A stretch of DNA of 64,000 nucleotides from Erwinia endophytica (GCF_009295515.1 NZ_RQVV01000053.1:328358-392357); one strand, 5' to 3'. Positions 17,389 through 27,435 are shown, counted from the stretch's first letter. Program-made: numbers and translations. Notes: generated by a model not told the origin, from the sequence alone.

Positions 17389-19749
17389 ATGTCCATTTCA
17401 CGCTCACGCGTTCTTCGTTCTTTTCACCAAACAACACCTCTGGCGATCGCTATTCACTGCGCGATTATTCCCGCTGTATTACTGAGCGCTTTACCTGCGG
17501 TCGCCGGGGAGCAGGCTGCGTCTTATCAGATAGCGGCCGGGGATCTGGATACTGCGCTGAATCAGTTTGCGGCCAAAGCCGGGATCACGCTTTCTGTTGA
17601 TGCCTCGCTGACACGTGGAAAACACAGCCGCGGGTTGCAGGGCAGTTATACGGTCACCGATGGCCTGACGGCATTACTGGCAAACAGCGGTTTAGAGGCT
17701 AAATCACTGGGCAACCATGCGTTTACGCTGGTCGTTATCCCTGCGCCGGTTCAGACACCAGAATCCCTGACGGTGGTGGGTGACTGGCTGGCCGACGCGC
17801 GTGAAAATGATGTTTTTGAGCACGGCGGGGCGCGTGACGTCATCCGCCGTGACGATTTTGTGAAGACCGGTGCGACGACCGTGCGTGAAGTGATGAACCG
17901 TATTCCGGGCGTCAACGCGCCGGAAAACAACGGTACCGGTAGCCATGATATGGCGATGAACTTTGGTATCCGTGGGCTGAACCCGCGTCTCGCCAGTCGC
18001 TCAACCGTGCTGATGGACGGCATTCCCGTGCCTTTTGCGCCATACGGGCAGCCACAGCTTTCTCTGGCACCAGTATCACTCGGCAATATGGACGCGGTGG
18101 ATGTGGTGCGTGGCGGCGGCGCGGTGCGTTACGGGCCGCAAAGCGTCGGCGGCGTGGTGAACTTTGTAACCCGCGCTATTCCGAAAGATTTTGGTATTGA
18201 AGCTGGAATGGAAGGTCTGCTCAGTCCGACGTCCAGTCAAAACGATCCTAAAGGCAGCGGTAATCTGATGATCGGTGGCACCGCGGATAACGGTTTCGGC
18301 GGGGCGCTGCTTTATTCCGGTACGCGCGGCAGCGACTGGCGCGAACACAGCTCCACTAAAATTGATGACGTGATGCTGAAGACCCGCTACGCACCGAATG
18401 ATGTCCATACCTTCAACAGTTTGCTGCAATATTACGAAGGCCGTGCGGAAATGCCAGGGGGCTTATCCCGTGCCGATTATAATGCCAACCGTTTTCAGTC
18501 AACGCGCCCTTACGACGAATTCTGGGGACGCCGTCAGTTGGCCAGTTTTGGTTATCAGTACCAGCCGGATCAGCAGCACAAATTCAACATTCAAAGTTTT
18601 TACACCTACACGCTGCGCAGCGGTTATCTCGAACAGGGTAAAAAACTGACACTTTCCCCGCGTGAGTACTGGGTCCGTGGCATCGAACCGCGCTACAGCC
18701 AGAGCTTCACCCTTGGGCATACCGCGCATGAAGTCGGCGTTGGTTACCGTTACGTCAGTGAATCCACCCATGAACTACGTTACTACAGCCAGACCCAGTC
18801 AGGGGTGTTGCCGACCCGTGACAGCCCGTATGATCGTGATACGCAGTCCGGCACGCAGGCCAACGCATTTTATGTTGATGACCGCATTGATGTCGGTGAC
18901 TGGACCATCACGCCGGGTATGCGTTATGAACATATTCAGTCGTATCAGAATGACTACATCAAAGGCACTAAACAGGACATCAGCTATAACGCGCCGCTGC
19001 CTGCGTTGAATGCGGTTTATCACCTGAACGACGCCTGGAACATTTACGCTAATACCGAAGGTTCCTTCGGCACGGTGCAGTACAGCCAGATTGGTAAAGC
19101 GGTAGACAGCGGCAGCATCAAACCGGAAAAAGCCCGGACCTGGGAATTGGGTTCGCGCTTTGATAACAGCGTGGTGAAAGCCGAAGTCGGTCTGTTCCTG
19201 ATCAACTTTAATAACCAGTACGATTCCGATCAAACCACTGACAGCGTGACCGCGCGCGGCAAGACCCGTCACACCGGGGTGGAAAGTCAGATCAGTTACG
19301 ACCTGTCCGACCTGTCGCCGAAGCTGGAAAACGTCTCCGTCTATGCCAGCTACACCTATGTTAACGCGGTTATCCGCGAGTCCGGAGACACGCACGGTAA
19401 TCAGGTGCCGTTTTCACCCAAAAACAAAGGTACGCTGGGGGTGGATTACACGCCGGGCAACTGGTTCTTCAGCATCAACAGCGAATTCCAGTCCAGCCAG
19501 TTTTCTGACAACGCCAACACAGTGCAGGAAAGTGCCGATGGCAGCACTGGCCGCATTCCCGGCTTCATGCTGTGGGGCGCACGCGCGGGTTATCAGTTCG
19601 GCGCAGACATGGCGAACCTGAATCTGGCCTTCGGCGTGAAGAATATCTTCGATCATGAGTACTTCACCCGTTCGTATGACGATAACAACAAAGGCATTTA
19701 TGCCGGACAGCCGCGCACGCTTTATATGCAGGGCTCATTGCGTTTCTGA
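17389..19749 (+). CDS. fecA: TonB-dependent ferric dicitrate receptor FecA
   Basis: This encodes 786 residues. A long signal peptide ends near PAVAG. It is followed by the STN signalling domain (about 55-110, [20 protein letters not shown]), which contacts FecR, a TonB box region (ESLTVVG), the plug domain with [20 protein letters not shown], and a 22-strand barrel ending in a terminal Phe (LRF). I chose the ATG at 17389 because CTGGAGACGGT precedes it. FecA imports ferric citrate across the outer membrane and also starts the FecR-FecI signal. It heads the fecABCDE transport operon. Confidence 0.96.
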   Translation: MSISRSRVLRSFHQTTPLAIAIHCAIIPAVLLSALPAVAGEQAASYQIAAGDLDTALNQFAAKAGITLSVDASLTRGKHSRGLQGSYTVTDGLTALLANSGLEAKSLGNHAFTLVVIPAPVQTPESLTVVGDWLADARENDVFEHGGARDVIRRDDFVKTGATTVREVMNRIPGVNAPENNGTGSHDMAMNFGIRGLNPRLASRSTVLMDGIPVPFAPYGQPQLSLAPVSLGNMDAVDVVRGGGAVRYGPQSVGGVVNFVTRAIPKDFGIEAGMEGLLSPTSSQNDPKGSGNLMIGGTADNGFGGALLYSGTRGSDWREHSSTKIDDVMLKTRYAPNDVHTFNSLLQYYEGRAEMPGGLSRADYNANRFQSTRPYDEFWGRRQLASFGYQYQPDQQHKFNIQSFYTYTLRSGYLEQGKKLTLSPREYWVRGIEPRYSQSFTLGHTAHEVGVGYRYVSESTHELRYYSQTQSGVLPTRDSPYDRDTQSGTQANAFYVDDRIDVGDWTITPGMRYEHIQSYQNDYIKGTKQDISYNAPLPALNAVYHLNDAWNIYANTEGSFGTVQYSQIGKAVDSGSIKPEKARTWELGSRFDNSVVKAEVGLFLINFNNQYDSDQTTDSVTARGKTRHTGVESQISYDLSDLSPKLENVSVYASYTYVNAVIRESGDTHGNQVPFSPKNKGTLGVDYTPGNWFFSINSEFQSSQFSDNANTVQESADGSTGRIPGFMLWGARAGYQFGADMANLNLAFGVKNIFDHEYFTRSYDDNNKGIYAGQPRTLYMQGSLRF

Positions 19750-19816
19750 TGATATGACACTGACCGGGCCTGGAGGGATGAACCCCATTTTTTCCTTTAT
19801 ATTGCACAGAGGTTTT

Positions 19817-20722
19817 ATGTCTTTATTTTCCCGCTTTGTACTTTTTATCGGTTTATGTTTTTCGCTGGGCAGCACCCAGGCCGTGACGGTGACCGATCAG
19901 CAGGGCAGTTTTACGCTGAATAACGCGCCAGCACGCATCGTGGTACTGGAACTGTCTTTTGTGGATGCGTTAGCCGTGGTGGATGTCAGCCCGGTTGGCG
20001 TAGCCGATGATAATGACGTTGAACGTATTTTGCCGGAAGTGCGCAAGCGCATCAGCGCATGGCAGTCGGTTGGCACCCGTTCTCAACCGAGCCTTGAGGC
20101 GATTGCCGCGCTGAAGCCTGACTTGATTATTGCCGACAGCAGCCGTCACCGTGGCATTTACGCAGCACTGCAAGGTATTGCGCCGACGCTGATGTTGAAA
20201 TCCCGTAATGAAACCTACAGCGATGATCTGGCATCGGCGGCGATTATCGGCAAACTACTGGGGAAAGAGGCACTGATGCAACAACGTCTGGCAGAGCATC
20301 GCCAGCGAATGCAGGCGTTCGCCAGCCAGTTGCCCAAAGGCACTCATGTGGTGTTCGGCACGTCCCGTGAGCAACAATTTAATTTGCACACGCGTGATTC
20401 TTACACCGGCAGTGTGTTGACGTCGCTCGGGCTGATCGTGCCAGAACCGGTGAACCAGCAGGCGCTGGCGAATATCAGTTTTGAGCAATTGCTGGCGATC
20501 AATCCGGACTGGCTGATTGTCGCGCATTATCGTCAGGAAAGTATCGTACGCCAGTGGCAGCAGGACCCGCTGTGGCAGATGATGAAAGCTGCACAGAAAA
20601 ATCAGGTCGCCGCAGTCGACAGCAATGTCTGGGCGAGAATGCGCGGGGTGTTTGCCGCTGAACATATCGCCCGCGACGTGGTGCAGATTTTGCATCATCA
20701 GGCACTTGCCGCGACACCATGA
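19817..20722 (+). CDS. fecB: Fe(3+)-dicitrate periplasmic binding protein FecB
   Basis: This encodes 301 residues with a signal peptide (MSLFSRFVLFIGLCFSLGSTQA) and a periplasmic siderophore-binding fold containing SLEAIAALKPDLIIAD. It delivers ferric citrate to FecCDE. The ATG at 19817 has an AGAGG site. The 67-base gap after fecA contains a weak GGG/CCC hairpin followed by six T, which could reduce readthrough from fecA into fecBCDE, as reported for E. coli. The stop overlaps the fecC start. Confidence 0.95.
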   Translation: MSLFSRFVLFIGLCFSLGSTQAVTVTDQQGSFTLNNAPARIVVLELSFVDALAVVDVSPVGVADDNDVERILPEVRKRISAWQSVGTRSQPSLEAIAALKPDLIIADSSRHRGIYAALQGIAPTLMLKSRNETYSDDLASAAIIGKLLGKEALMQQRLAEHRQRMQAFASQLPKGTHVVFGTSREQQFNLHTRDSYTGSVLTSLGLIVPEPVNQQALANISFEQLLAINPDWLIVAHYRQESIVRQWQQDPLWQMMKAAQKNQVAAVDSNVWARMRGVFAAEHIARDVVQILHHQALAATP

Positions 20723-21726
20723 TGGCAGTGATACGACTGATCGGCACGGGGTGGCGCTGGGTGCTGCCCTTGCTCATCCTGGCTGTCAGCTTTTGGCTGA
20801 CGCTTTTTTGCCGTTCTGCCGTGCCGATCGGCGCGATGGAATCCCTGCACGCGCTGCTTCCGGGGCCACCCGCGTCTCTGGCGCAGTCGCTGGTGCTGAA
20901 CCTGCGACTACCGCGTAGTCTGGTGGCCATGCTGCTCGGCGCCAGCCTGGCGCTGGCGGGAGGATTGTTACAAACGCTGACCCGCAATCCGCTGGCGTCT
21001 CCCTCGCTGTTCGGCATTAACGCCGGTGCCTCGTTGGCGATGGTGGTGGTCAGTGCGCTCAGTCCACCGCTACTCTCTGGTTTCAGTATTGCGTTCGTCG
21101 CTGCTCTCGGCGGCGGCATCAGTTGGGGCATAGTGATGCTGATGGGAGGCGGATGGCGGATGGCGGGCGACCGCAGTCGTTTGATCCTTGCGGGCGTAGC
21201 CGTGTCGGCGCTGTGTGCGGCTTTGGCTAAAGCGACATTGATTCTTTCAGAAGATCACGCGTACGGCATTCTCAACTGGCTGGCCGGAGGTGTGGCACAC
21301 GCCCGCTGGCCAGAGTTTTGGCATCTGTTCCCCTTCACCGCGATCATCGCGCCCTGGGCCTGGTTACTCGCCCGTCGCCTGAATTTGTTGCAGGTCAGCG
21401 ATGAAAGCGCGCAGACGCTGGGGGTGAATCTGCCGCGTCTGCGGCTGGTCATCAATGTGATGGTGTTATTACTGGTCGGCGCCTGCGTCAGCGTCGCCGG
21501 GCCGTTGGCGTTTATCGGGTTGCTGGTGCCGCATATCTCCCGTTACTGGATTGGCTACGATTTACGCCGCATGTTGCCGGTGAGCATGATGTTTGGTGCA
21601 ACGCTGATGCTGTTGGCGGATTTACTGGCACGTTTTCTGGCGTGGCCGGGAGAATTACCGGCAGGAACGGTGCTGGCGTTGATTGGCGCACCGTTCTTTG
21701 TCTGGCTGGTGAGGACGCGCACATGA
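20719..21726 (+). CDS. fecC: Ferric citrate ABC transporter permease FecC
   Basis: This encodes 335 residues of a FecCD/BtuC-type permease with about ten membrane helices. Family motifs include LRLPRSLVAMLLGASLALAG, TRNPLASPSLFGINAGAS and the coupling segment GPLAFIGLLVPHISRYWIG. The start overlaps the fecB stop (ATGATG at 20719; either ATG is possible), and its end overlaps fecD by 4 bases, showing translational coupling. Confidence 0.95.
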   Translation: MMAVIRLIGTGWRWVLPLLILAVSFWLTLFCRSAVPIGAMESLHALLPGPPASLAQSLVLNLRLPRSLVAMLLGASLALAGGLLQTLTRNPLASPSLFGINAGASLAMVVVSALSPPLLSGFSIAFVAALGGGISWGIVMLMGGGWRMAGDRSRLILAGVAVSALCAALAKATLILSEDHAYGILNWLAGGVAHARWPEFWHLFPFTAIIAPWAWLLARRLNLLQVSDESAQTLGVNLPRLRLVINVMVLLLVGACVSVAGPLAFIGLLVPHISRYWIGYDLRRMLPVSMMFGATLMLLADLLARFLAWPGELPAGTVLALIGAPFFVWLVRTRT

Positions 21727-22685
21727 CCCGACAGTTTACGGTCTTTACCGTTCTCATCAGCCTGTTGTTGCTGACTTTCCTGATGTCCCTGCGTTATGGC
21801 ACCCATACGCTGACATTTGCGCAAATGTCTCTGGCGCTGGCACCCACGGATGACAACCATTTTACGTTGTTCGAATACCGATTACCGCGCACTCTGCTGG
21901 CGGTACTGGTCGGTGCCGCGCTGGCGCTTTCCGGGGTACTGGTGCAGGGCATTATCCGTAATCCGCTGGCGTCACCGGATATTCTGGGCGTCAATCATGC
22001 CGCCGGGCTGGCATCGGTAGGCGCGCTGATGTTGTTCCCCGCACTATCGGTTTTGTGGCTGCCCCCGCTGGCGTTTGCGGGCGGTATCGCGGCATTTGTG
22101 CTGCTGCGTCTGATGTCCGGACGTTCCGCGCCGCTGCGTCTGGCATTAATGGGCGTCGCGCTGACCGCCTTTTACGCCAGTCTGACCGATTACCTGATGT
22201 TGTCGCGTCCAATGGAAATCAACAGCGCATTGCTGTGGCTGACTGGCAGCCTGTGGGGCAGGGGGTGGAATTTTGTGGACGTGGCCGCGCCCTGGTTGTT
22301 GATTTTGCTGCCACTGAGCCTGTGGTTTTGCCGGGATCTGGATGTTCTGGCGCTGGGCGAAGACAGCGCATCGACGCTGGGGATCCGCGTATCCCGTGTG
22401 CAGCGTCTGGTGTTATTGCTGGCTGTCGCGCTGGCAGCCATCAGTGTTGCTGTCTGCGGACCCATTGGGTTTATCGGCCTGGTGGCACCGCATCTGGCCC
22501 GTAAACTGGTCGGCGGCAGGCATCGTGTGCTGATCCCCGCGTCTCTGCTGGTCGGCGCGCTGATCCTGTTGCTGTCCGATGTACTGGCGCGAACCCTGCA
22601 CCCGCCGCTGGAACTGCCGGCAGGCGTATTAACCGCGGTGACTGGCGCGCCGTATTTCTTCTGGTTACTCATGAGAACCCGCTGA
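21723..22685 (+). CDS. fecD: Ferric citrate ABC transporter permease FecD
   Basis: This encodes 320 residues, homologous to FecC, with matching segments YRLPRTLLAVLVGAALALSG, IRNPLASPDILGVNHAAG and GPIGFIGLVAPHLARKLVG. FecC and FecD form the heterodimeric inner-membrane channel. I chose ATG 21723, overlapping the fecC TGA; the longer frame from 21642 would run inside fecC. Confidence 0.95.
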   Translation: MTRQFTVFTVLISLLLLTFLMSLRYGTHTLTFAQMSLALAPTDDNHFTLFEYRLPRTLLAVLVGAALALSGVLVQGIIRNPLASPDILGVNHAAGLASVGALMLFPALSVLWLPPLAFAGGIAAFVLLRLMSGRSAPLRLALMGVALTAFYASLTDYLMLSRPMEINSALLWLTGSLWGRGWNFVDVAAPWLLILLPLSLWFCRDLDVLALGEDSASTLGIRVSRVQRLVLLLAVALAAISVAVCGPIGFIGLVAPHLARKLVGGRHRVLIPASLLVGALILLLSDVLARTLHPPLELPAGVLTAVTGAPYFFWLLMRTR

Positions 22686-23455
22686 TGATGCAACTTAGTG
22701 CAGAAAACCTGTATGCCGGTTACGGTCATAAATCCATTCTGAACGGGCTCTCAGTGACCCTGCCACCCGGTAAAATTACCGCCCTTATCGGGCCGAACGG
22801 CTGTGGGAAATCAACCTTGCTGAAATGCTTTTCCCGCCTGTTGACGCCCAAATCTGGTGTTTTGCGGCTGGGGAATGAAGATCTTTCCCGGCTACAGAGC
22901 CGTGCGCTTGCCCGCAAACTGGCGTTGTTGCCACAACAGCACATTGCGCCGGAAGGGATCCGCGTGCGGGAACTGGTCGGATATGGCCGCAGCCCGTGGC
23001 TGAGTTTATGGGGCCGGTTGGGGGAGGATGACCGCACGGCCGTCGCGCGCGCGATGCACGAAACCAATATTGGCCGTCTGGCGGAGACATTAGTCAGCGA
23101 GCTTTCCGGCGGCCAGCGTCAGCGGGTATTTCTGGCGATGGTGCTGGCACAGGATACGCCGCTGCTCCTGCTTGACGAGCCGACAACCTACCTCGATATC
23201 AGCCACCAGGTTGAGTTAATGGCGTTGCTACGCCGCCAGAATCAGCAGGGTAAAACGGTGGTCGCGGTACTGCATGACCTTAACCAGGCCAGCCGTTATT
23301 GCGATTATCTGGTGATGATGGCCGCGGGAAAAATCGTTGCGCAAGGTACGCCGGAACAGGTGATGACACCTGCGCTGCTGGCACAGGTTTTCGATATTGC
23401 CGCGCAAATTCATCCGGATCCGGTGTCAGGAAGGCCGATGTGCATAGTGAAATAG
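22685..23455 (+). CDS. fecE: Ferric citrate ABC transporter ATPase FecE
   Basis: This encodes 256 residues with all ABC ATPase motifs: Walker A GPNGCGKST near residue 38, Q-loop LLPQQHI, signature LSGGQRQRVFLAM near 140, Walker B PLLLLDEPTTYLD and the switch His in VLHDLNQAS. It energises ferric citrate import through FecCD. The start overlaps the fecD stop by one base. It is the last gene of the operon; the next 198 bases hold no gene that I can see. Confidence 0.95.
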   Translation: MMQLSAENLYAGYGHKSILNGLSVTLPPGKITALIGPNGCGKSTLLKCFSRLLTPKSGVLRLGNEDLSRLQSRALARKLALLPQQHIAPEGIRVRELVGYGRSPWLSLWGRLGEDDRTAVARAMHETNIGRLAETLVSELSGGQRQRVFLAMVLAQDTPLLLLDEPTTYLDISHQVELMALLRRQNQQGKTVVAVLHDLNQASRYCDYLVMMAAGKIVAQGTPEQVMTPALLAQVFDIAAQIHPDPVSGRPMCIVK

Positions 23456-23653
23456 TTTTTCGTTGCTCTGGTTTCCAGGCGGCTGCCTGTTTGCAATTAC
23501 AGCAACAATCCTGGTGCTTTTTGTTGTCGGAAACAGAGCCCGTCAACACTGGCTTTGGTCTGCATGCAATACCAAAACAGGTACTGGCCTGGAACGTCGG
23601 TTCGCGACAGGGACTTGGCGTGGGGATGATGGCCAGAGAAATTAGTGTTTCAT

Positions 23654-24000
23654 TCATCCGCCATCAACAAAATACTGGCTACCGGTGACGAAAGAGGCAT
23701 CATCTGATAACAGGAATAGACCGACAGCAGCTGCCTCTTCGGCAGTCCCCATCCGGCCTGATGATAACCGGTTTACCACACCTGCTTCGAACTCCTGACG
23801 AAAACTTTCACTCATGAAATCCCGAAAATTCGTATCAATAGGGCCGGGTACCAGCGCATTAACTCGAATATTGCGCGGACCCAGCGCTGAAGTCCAGCAG
23901 CGAACAAGTGAAATCAGTGCCCCTTTGGTCGCCGAGTACAAACTTGCCATTGCTGCGCCTTCCAGGGCAGATGTTGACGCGGTAATCCCCCCCGAAAAAC
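23654..24000 (-). pseudogene. Truncated short-chain dehydrogenase/reductase (C-terminal part)
   Basis: The frame encodes the last 110 or so residues of an SDR enzyme: the active-site YSATK motif, then NIRVNALVPGPIDT and the normal C-terminal GSQYFVDGG. Upstream coding similarity stops near 24000, where sequence leading into an IS3-family orfA begins. The Rossmann N-terminus and catalytic Ser region are therefore lost. A Met at 23950 would start just before YSATK and cannot give a working enzyme. It marks the left edge of the damaged region 23.6-28.2 kb. Confidence 0.75.
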
Positions 24001-24051
24001 CGGTGTGTTTATAAGTAGAATTTTCTCGTAATCTGAACCGGGGAGAGCTCT

Positions 24052-24219
24052 ATGAAAAAATCACGTTTTACTGACAGCCAGATCATGTCCATCCTGAAGC
24101 AAGCCGAGGCCGGAACACCGGTGACCGGGCTGTGCCGCGAGCATGGCATTATTACCTCCGCTAAAAATGGGGGGATTACCGGGGGTATCAGGTCAAATTA
24201 CATTTTAATGCGCTTATAA
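24052..24219 (+). pseudogene. IS3-family OrfA fragment
   Basis: The ATG at 24052 starts KKSRFTDSQIMSILKQAEAG and TPVTGLCREHGI, which is the N-terminal helix-turn-helix part of OrfA of the IS407-type group of the IS3 family. After about 33 residues the similarity breaks up and the frame ends at 24219. No orfB follows. The remnant sits against the truncated SDR gene, so this insertion probably caused or accompanied the deletion. Confidence 0.7.
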
Positions 24220-24518
24220 AACCTCTATCGCTGTAGATAAATAATGCAATGGTTCCAGGCCAATATAGATGAGATAGAATAAAATCCAGGAACTTATTTT
24301 CAATAAGTTATTGTAATTTAATGTTTGCTTTAAATGCCGGCTCTCGTTGGTGAGTATGAAAAGCCAGGCAAATCCGAGTTAAAATTGACATGTAAAGGAT
24401 GAACATCCTTATTGTTAGATACAGCCTATCGGTTACCTATCAACTTTGCTAGTTTCTCCTTAGGCCTGGTTCTGTTTTAATGGCATCATTGATTTGTTGG
24501 TCTGGCAATAAGTGAACC

Positions 24519-24879
24519 ATAGATACAAAAGCTGTCTGGAGATGGTGGGTCAAGATCAAAATTTGGTACGGACTTCCTTGACGATTTTTCTGAAGAGGTT
24601 AGACGATTAGAACGTAAAAGATTGGTTGAGTTAACAGATGATTGTATGCAGCTTACCAAGCTGGGTTTGATCTGGCATGCAAACGTCATTCTGGAATTCT
24701 TTAACCCTGCATTTTGGGGAGACACAGATTCTCTAAATAAGAAAAACTGGTCACTGAATGGGGTTATGGTGGAAGTTGGCGCGCGCGAGCGTTCATATTG
24801 GTTGGGAGATAAAAATGATGTCTCCTCTTTATTTGAAGTTAATGATGTAAAGGAAATAGACTATGTCTCAGAATGTTAA
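24519..24879 (+). pseudogene. Remnant resembling the C-terminus of a HemN-type radical SAM protein
   Basis: An open frame with no good start runs from a TAG near 24516 to TAA at 24879. It encodes KFGTDFLDDFSEEVRRLERK, LTDDCMQLTKLGLIWHANV and ILEFFNP. This pattern resembles the C-terminal wing of HemN/HutW-type radical SAM proteins, where a short winged-helix segment ends in LT..G..W..N. The radical SAM core is missing. The possible internal start (TTG 24622) has no role I can defend. Its end overlaps the next gene by 17 bases, which suggests they once formed an operon. The family assignment is tentative. Confidence 0.45.
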
Positions 24880-25300
24880 ATTTGTCGCCTCGTATCAAGC
24901 AACAACTCACGCTTCAGTAGAAGATGTTTGGGCTCTTTGGGCCGACATTAATAATTGGAAAAAATGGGATGCAGGTATCAAACATTCAGAACTTCTCACC
25001 CAGTTCTCAGCAGGAAACACGTTTTCTCTGACCCCGCAAGGTGGTGAACCTATTCCTGTGACATTAAAAACAGTAACGCCGGGTAAAGAGTTCTCCGATG
25101 AGGCCGTACTACCTTTTGGAGTGCTGCGTAATATTCATCGTATTGAACAACTTGGGCAGAAAATCACTGTCACACATGAGGTTCATGCGGAGATTGCGCC
25201 GGACGCGTCTGGCTTCTTTGGTAAAGAGATTTGGCCGCATATGCAGGGTGGTTTGCCTGAGTCGGTAAACAATATTATTTCCCTGGCAACTGAGAAGTAA
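24863..25300 (+). CDS. SRPBCC (polyketide cyclase/START-like) family protein
   Basis: This encodes 145 residues of a helix-grip fold. The N-terminal ATTHASVEDVWALWADINNWKKWDAGI is the hallmark of SRPBCC proteins; later segments (SLTPQGGEPIPVTLKTVTPG, LPFGVLRNIHRIEQLG) fit the central beta-sheet. Members bind hydrophobic ligands and include aromatase/cyclases of polyketide pathways. It overlaps the upstream remnant and lies 58 bases before the EVE gene, with a broken ketosynthase beyond. A biosynthetic role is plausible but unproven. The gene appears intact. Confidence 0.75.
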   Translation: MSQNVKFVASYQATTHASVEDVWALWADINNWKKWDAGIKHSELLTQFSAGNTFSLTPQGGEPIPVTLKTVTPGKEFSDEAVLPFGVLRNIHRIEQLGQKITVTHEVHAEIAPDASGFFGKEIWPHMQGGLPESVNNIISLATEK

Positions 25301-25358
25301 ATAAGTAATCGGCTTGGTTAAAAAATCGGGCCGATTAATCTCAAAGAGGAGAGTTACG

Positions 25359-25856
25359 ATGACAAAATATTGGTGTGGCGTTGTCTCCCGAGAACATATT
25401 AAATTCGGTGAACAGGGCGGTTTCTGTCAGGTATGCCACGGAAAGCGCGCGCCATTGGCCAGAATGGCAGTGGGGGATGGCATCGTTTTTTATTCTCCCG
25501 TTCTGCAATTTAAGGGGAAAGAGAAGTGCCAGAGCTTTACCGCTATTGCTACTGTTGTTGGAGAGGAAACCTACCAATTTCAGATGTCCCCCTCATTTGT
25601 GCCCTACCGACGTGATGTTGCTTATCAGCCTTGTGTTGATGCTCCTATCCACCCTTTACTTGATCAACTTAGCTTCACCGCAGGGAACAGTAACTGGGGA
25701 TATAAATTCCGCTTTGGTCACTTTGAAATTACGCCCGACGATTTTTTGTTGCTAGCTACAACTATGTTGCCAAATAGTGCACAAACTGTTCTTACGCCGG
25801 TTCATTCTATGTCAGTGGGCCAAAATCTGGATTTATTTACCGAACAAAGCGAATGA
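25359..25856 (+). CDS. EVE domain-containing protein
   Basis: This encodes 165 residues. The N-terminus (YWCGVVSREHIKFGEQGGF, CQVCHGKRAPLARM, GDGIVFYSP) matches the EVE domain, a PUA-like fold that in other proteins recognises modified bases or tRNA. The ATG at 25359 has an excellent AGAGGAGAG site. In this context, between an SRPBCC gene and a ketosynthase remnant, its role is unknown. The C-terminal 20 residues look like a tail. The gene is intact. Confidence 0.85.
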   Translation: MTKYWCGVVSREHIKFGEQGGFCQVCHGKRAPLARMAVGDGIVFYSPVLQFKGKEKCQSFTAIATVVGEETYQFQMSPSFVPYRRDVAYQPCVDAPIHPLLDQLSFTAGNSNWGYKFRFGHFEITPDDFLLLATTMLPNSAQTVLTPVHSMSVGQNLDLFTEQSE

Positions 25857-25922
25857 CAGCGTTATTTGGTGATGAACGCTACTGAGTTATTTTCTCTATA
25901 AAACATTAATATTGGACGCACT

Positions 25923-26180
25923 ATGCAGACAAAAAAAGTCGTCATTACGGGCCTTGGGGTTATAGCACCTAATGGGACCGGTATTGAAAAATTTTGGAGC
26001 AACCCTCTTCAAGGGATTTCTGGAATCAAATCTTATGAATGGGGAAAACGTTTTGGTTTTAAGAGTGCTTCTATTGGCCAGGTAGATGATTTCTCACCGT
26101 TTCTGAGCGACAAATTCAGAGTGGTAGCCGTTACCTGCAATTTGCGCTGGCGGCGGCCAACATGCCCTCAGTGTCAGGAT
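25923..26180 (+). pseudogene. Beta-ketoacyl synthase, N-terminal remnant with frameshift
   Basis: The frame starts MQTKKVVITGLGVIAPNGTG, the classic N-terminus of a KAS II/FabF-type or polyketide ketosynthase, and continues through FWSNPLQGISGI and DDFSPFLSDKF. Near 26122-26128 the frame breaks: restoring one T (GTGGTAGCC to GTGGTTAGCC) would give VVSRYLQFALAAANMPSVSG, which is the next ketosynthase segment. Coding similarity then stops near 26180, where IS-like sequence begins. The catalytic Cys and His region is absent, so the gene is dead twice over. Confidence 0.75.
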
Positions 26181-26228
26181 AGTTGTCACCCTCTCTTAAA
26201 ATAAAACCTGAGGGCGACGGAGTGACAA

Positions 26229-26468
26229 ATGAAACGTATTTCCCCTGAACGACAAGCCTCTGTTTTGGCAAAACTGCTGCCGCCTTACAACATGACTGTC
26301 GCGGCGGTTGCACAGATGGAAGGAATATCCGAAGCTACTCTGTATAACTGGCGTAATCAGGCAAAAGCAGAGGGGAGCAGGTCAGTTCGCTGGTATGGGG
26401 GTGATGATCGGCATCGCTCAGTCCGGTGGGTGATTTTGGTTGGTTTGTCGATTGATCAGATTGCATAA
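26229..26468 (+). pseudogene. Transposase OrfA fragment (IS3-type helix-turn-helix)
   Basis: The first 50 residues (SPERQASVLAKLLPPYNMTV, then EGISEATLYNWRNQAKAEG) are a typical OrfA helix-turn-helix protein of IS3-type elements. From about 26378 on the frame is unrelated (WYGGDDRHRSVRWV), so the gene is cut short. No matching orfB follows directly. A different IS3-family orfB fragment lies 1 kb away on the other strand. Confidence 0.65.
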
Positions 26469-26505
26469 TCCGGGCTGAGTTCCCTCAAAGTGATCTACTA
26501 TTCCG

Positions 26506-26519
26506 AACAGCTATTTAGA
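26506..26519 (+). repeat. 14-bp inverted repeat, left copy
   Basis: AACAGCTATTTAGA occurs here and, as its exact complement, at 27453-27466. The pair brackets the luxR gene and its promoter with about 930 bases between. Confidence 0.6.
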
Positions 26520-26609
26520 GTAGAGTTTATTATTGATCAGATACAGATTAATATTATATTTTCCATCTGTACCTGAACCATAATTGAATAAACCACAGTG
26601 AATTATCAT

Positions 26610-27341
26610 CTAAGGTAGAGTAATAATTCCTGTTCGAATCGCCTTGATGACAACATCATTCCGGCGATTTACCCCAAATTTATTTCGCAAATTAGAAATA
26701 TGGAAATTAACACCGGCTTCACTAATATTCAAGATCCGACTAATCTCCCTCGTCGTTTTCCCAGCGACCATCCAACGTAAACAGTCTAATTCACGCACTG
26801 TTAATTGTGGTGCTGCTTCATCAAGTACGGCCTCCATAGTGATATAAGCACTCATGGCATCACAGACAACATCACGTAGCAAGGAAAGACTACTCAGATT
26901 ATGTTTAATATCTTGCAAGAAATTCTGTCCTGGCAAGTCATCACGTACACAGGTCAGCATCCCCACCTCACCCGAGAGGCCATGAATTGGTAGAGTAACG
27001 CCAGCACGCAAACCGAAAGAAGACGCTTCTTCATAGAGCCTCTTTTGCTCTATAGTTTGAAATGATTGGTGTTGCCAAACAAAGGGGCTCATTGATTTAA
27101 AACAGTGGGTGACTGTTGGATCATTCGAGCGTAAGTTCTGACTATCATAGTACTTACGCCACTCTTCTGGGTAAGTGCTGTGTAGAAAGATGCCTGAGTT
27201 TATCACGCCAGGCTTGGGGAAAATGGCATATAAAAACCGCTCAAATCCCAGCGACTTTACTGCCTGATCAACTTGTAACATGACCTCATCTTTGGATGAG
27301 GCATTCGCGAATGCCTCAAATTGAGCAAAGATAGTATGCAT
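26610..27341 (-). CDS. LuxR-family quorum-sensing regulator (LuxR solo)
   Basis: This encodes 243 residues. The N-terminal autoinducer-binding domain keeps the residues that contact acyl-homoserine lactones in TraR/LuxR proteins: Trp61, Tyr65, Asp74, Pro75 and Trp89, plus Gly114. The C-terminal domain is a LuxR helix-turn-helix (LTVRELDCLRWMVAGKTTRE, ILNISEAGVNFHISNLRNKF). I chose the ATG at 27341 because AAGAGGG lies 7 bases before it; TTG at 27362 lies upstream of that site. No luxI synthase gene is in the window. It may sense signals made elsewhere in the genome or by neighbours. It could have controlled the broken biosynthetic genes on its left, but this is inference. Confidence 0.92.
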   Translation of the reverse strand: MHTIFAQFEAFANASSKDEVMLQVDQAVKSLGFERFLYAIFPKPGVINSGIFLHSTYPEEWRKYYDSQNLRSNDPTVTHCFKSMSPFVWQHQSFQTIEQKRLYEEASSFGLRAGVTLPIHGLSGEVGMLTCVRDDLPGQNFLQDIKHNLSSLSLLRDVVCDAMSAYITMEAVLDEAAPQLTVRELDCLRWMVAGKTTREISRILNISEAGVNFHISNLRNKFGVNRRNDVVIKAIRTGIITLP

Positions 27342-27435
27342 AAAATCCCTCTTTATTGACAACTTTCCATAAAAAAACTAGCCAATCAATATCTATAAAT
27401 AATCATCTTATAAAATCAGTATGTAAACAAAGTTT

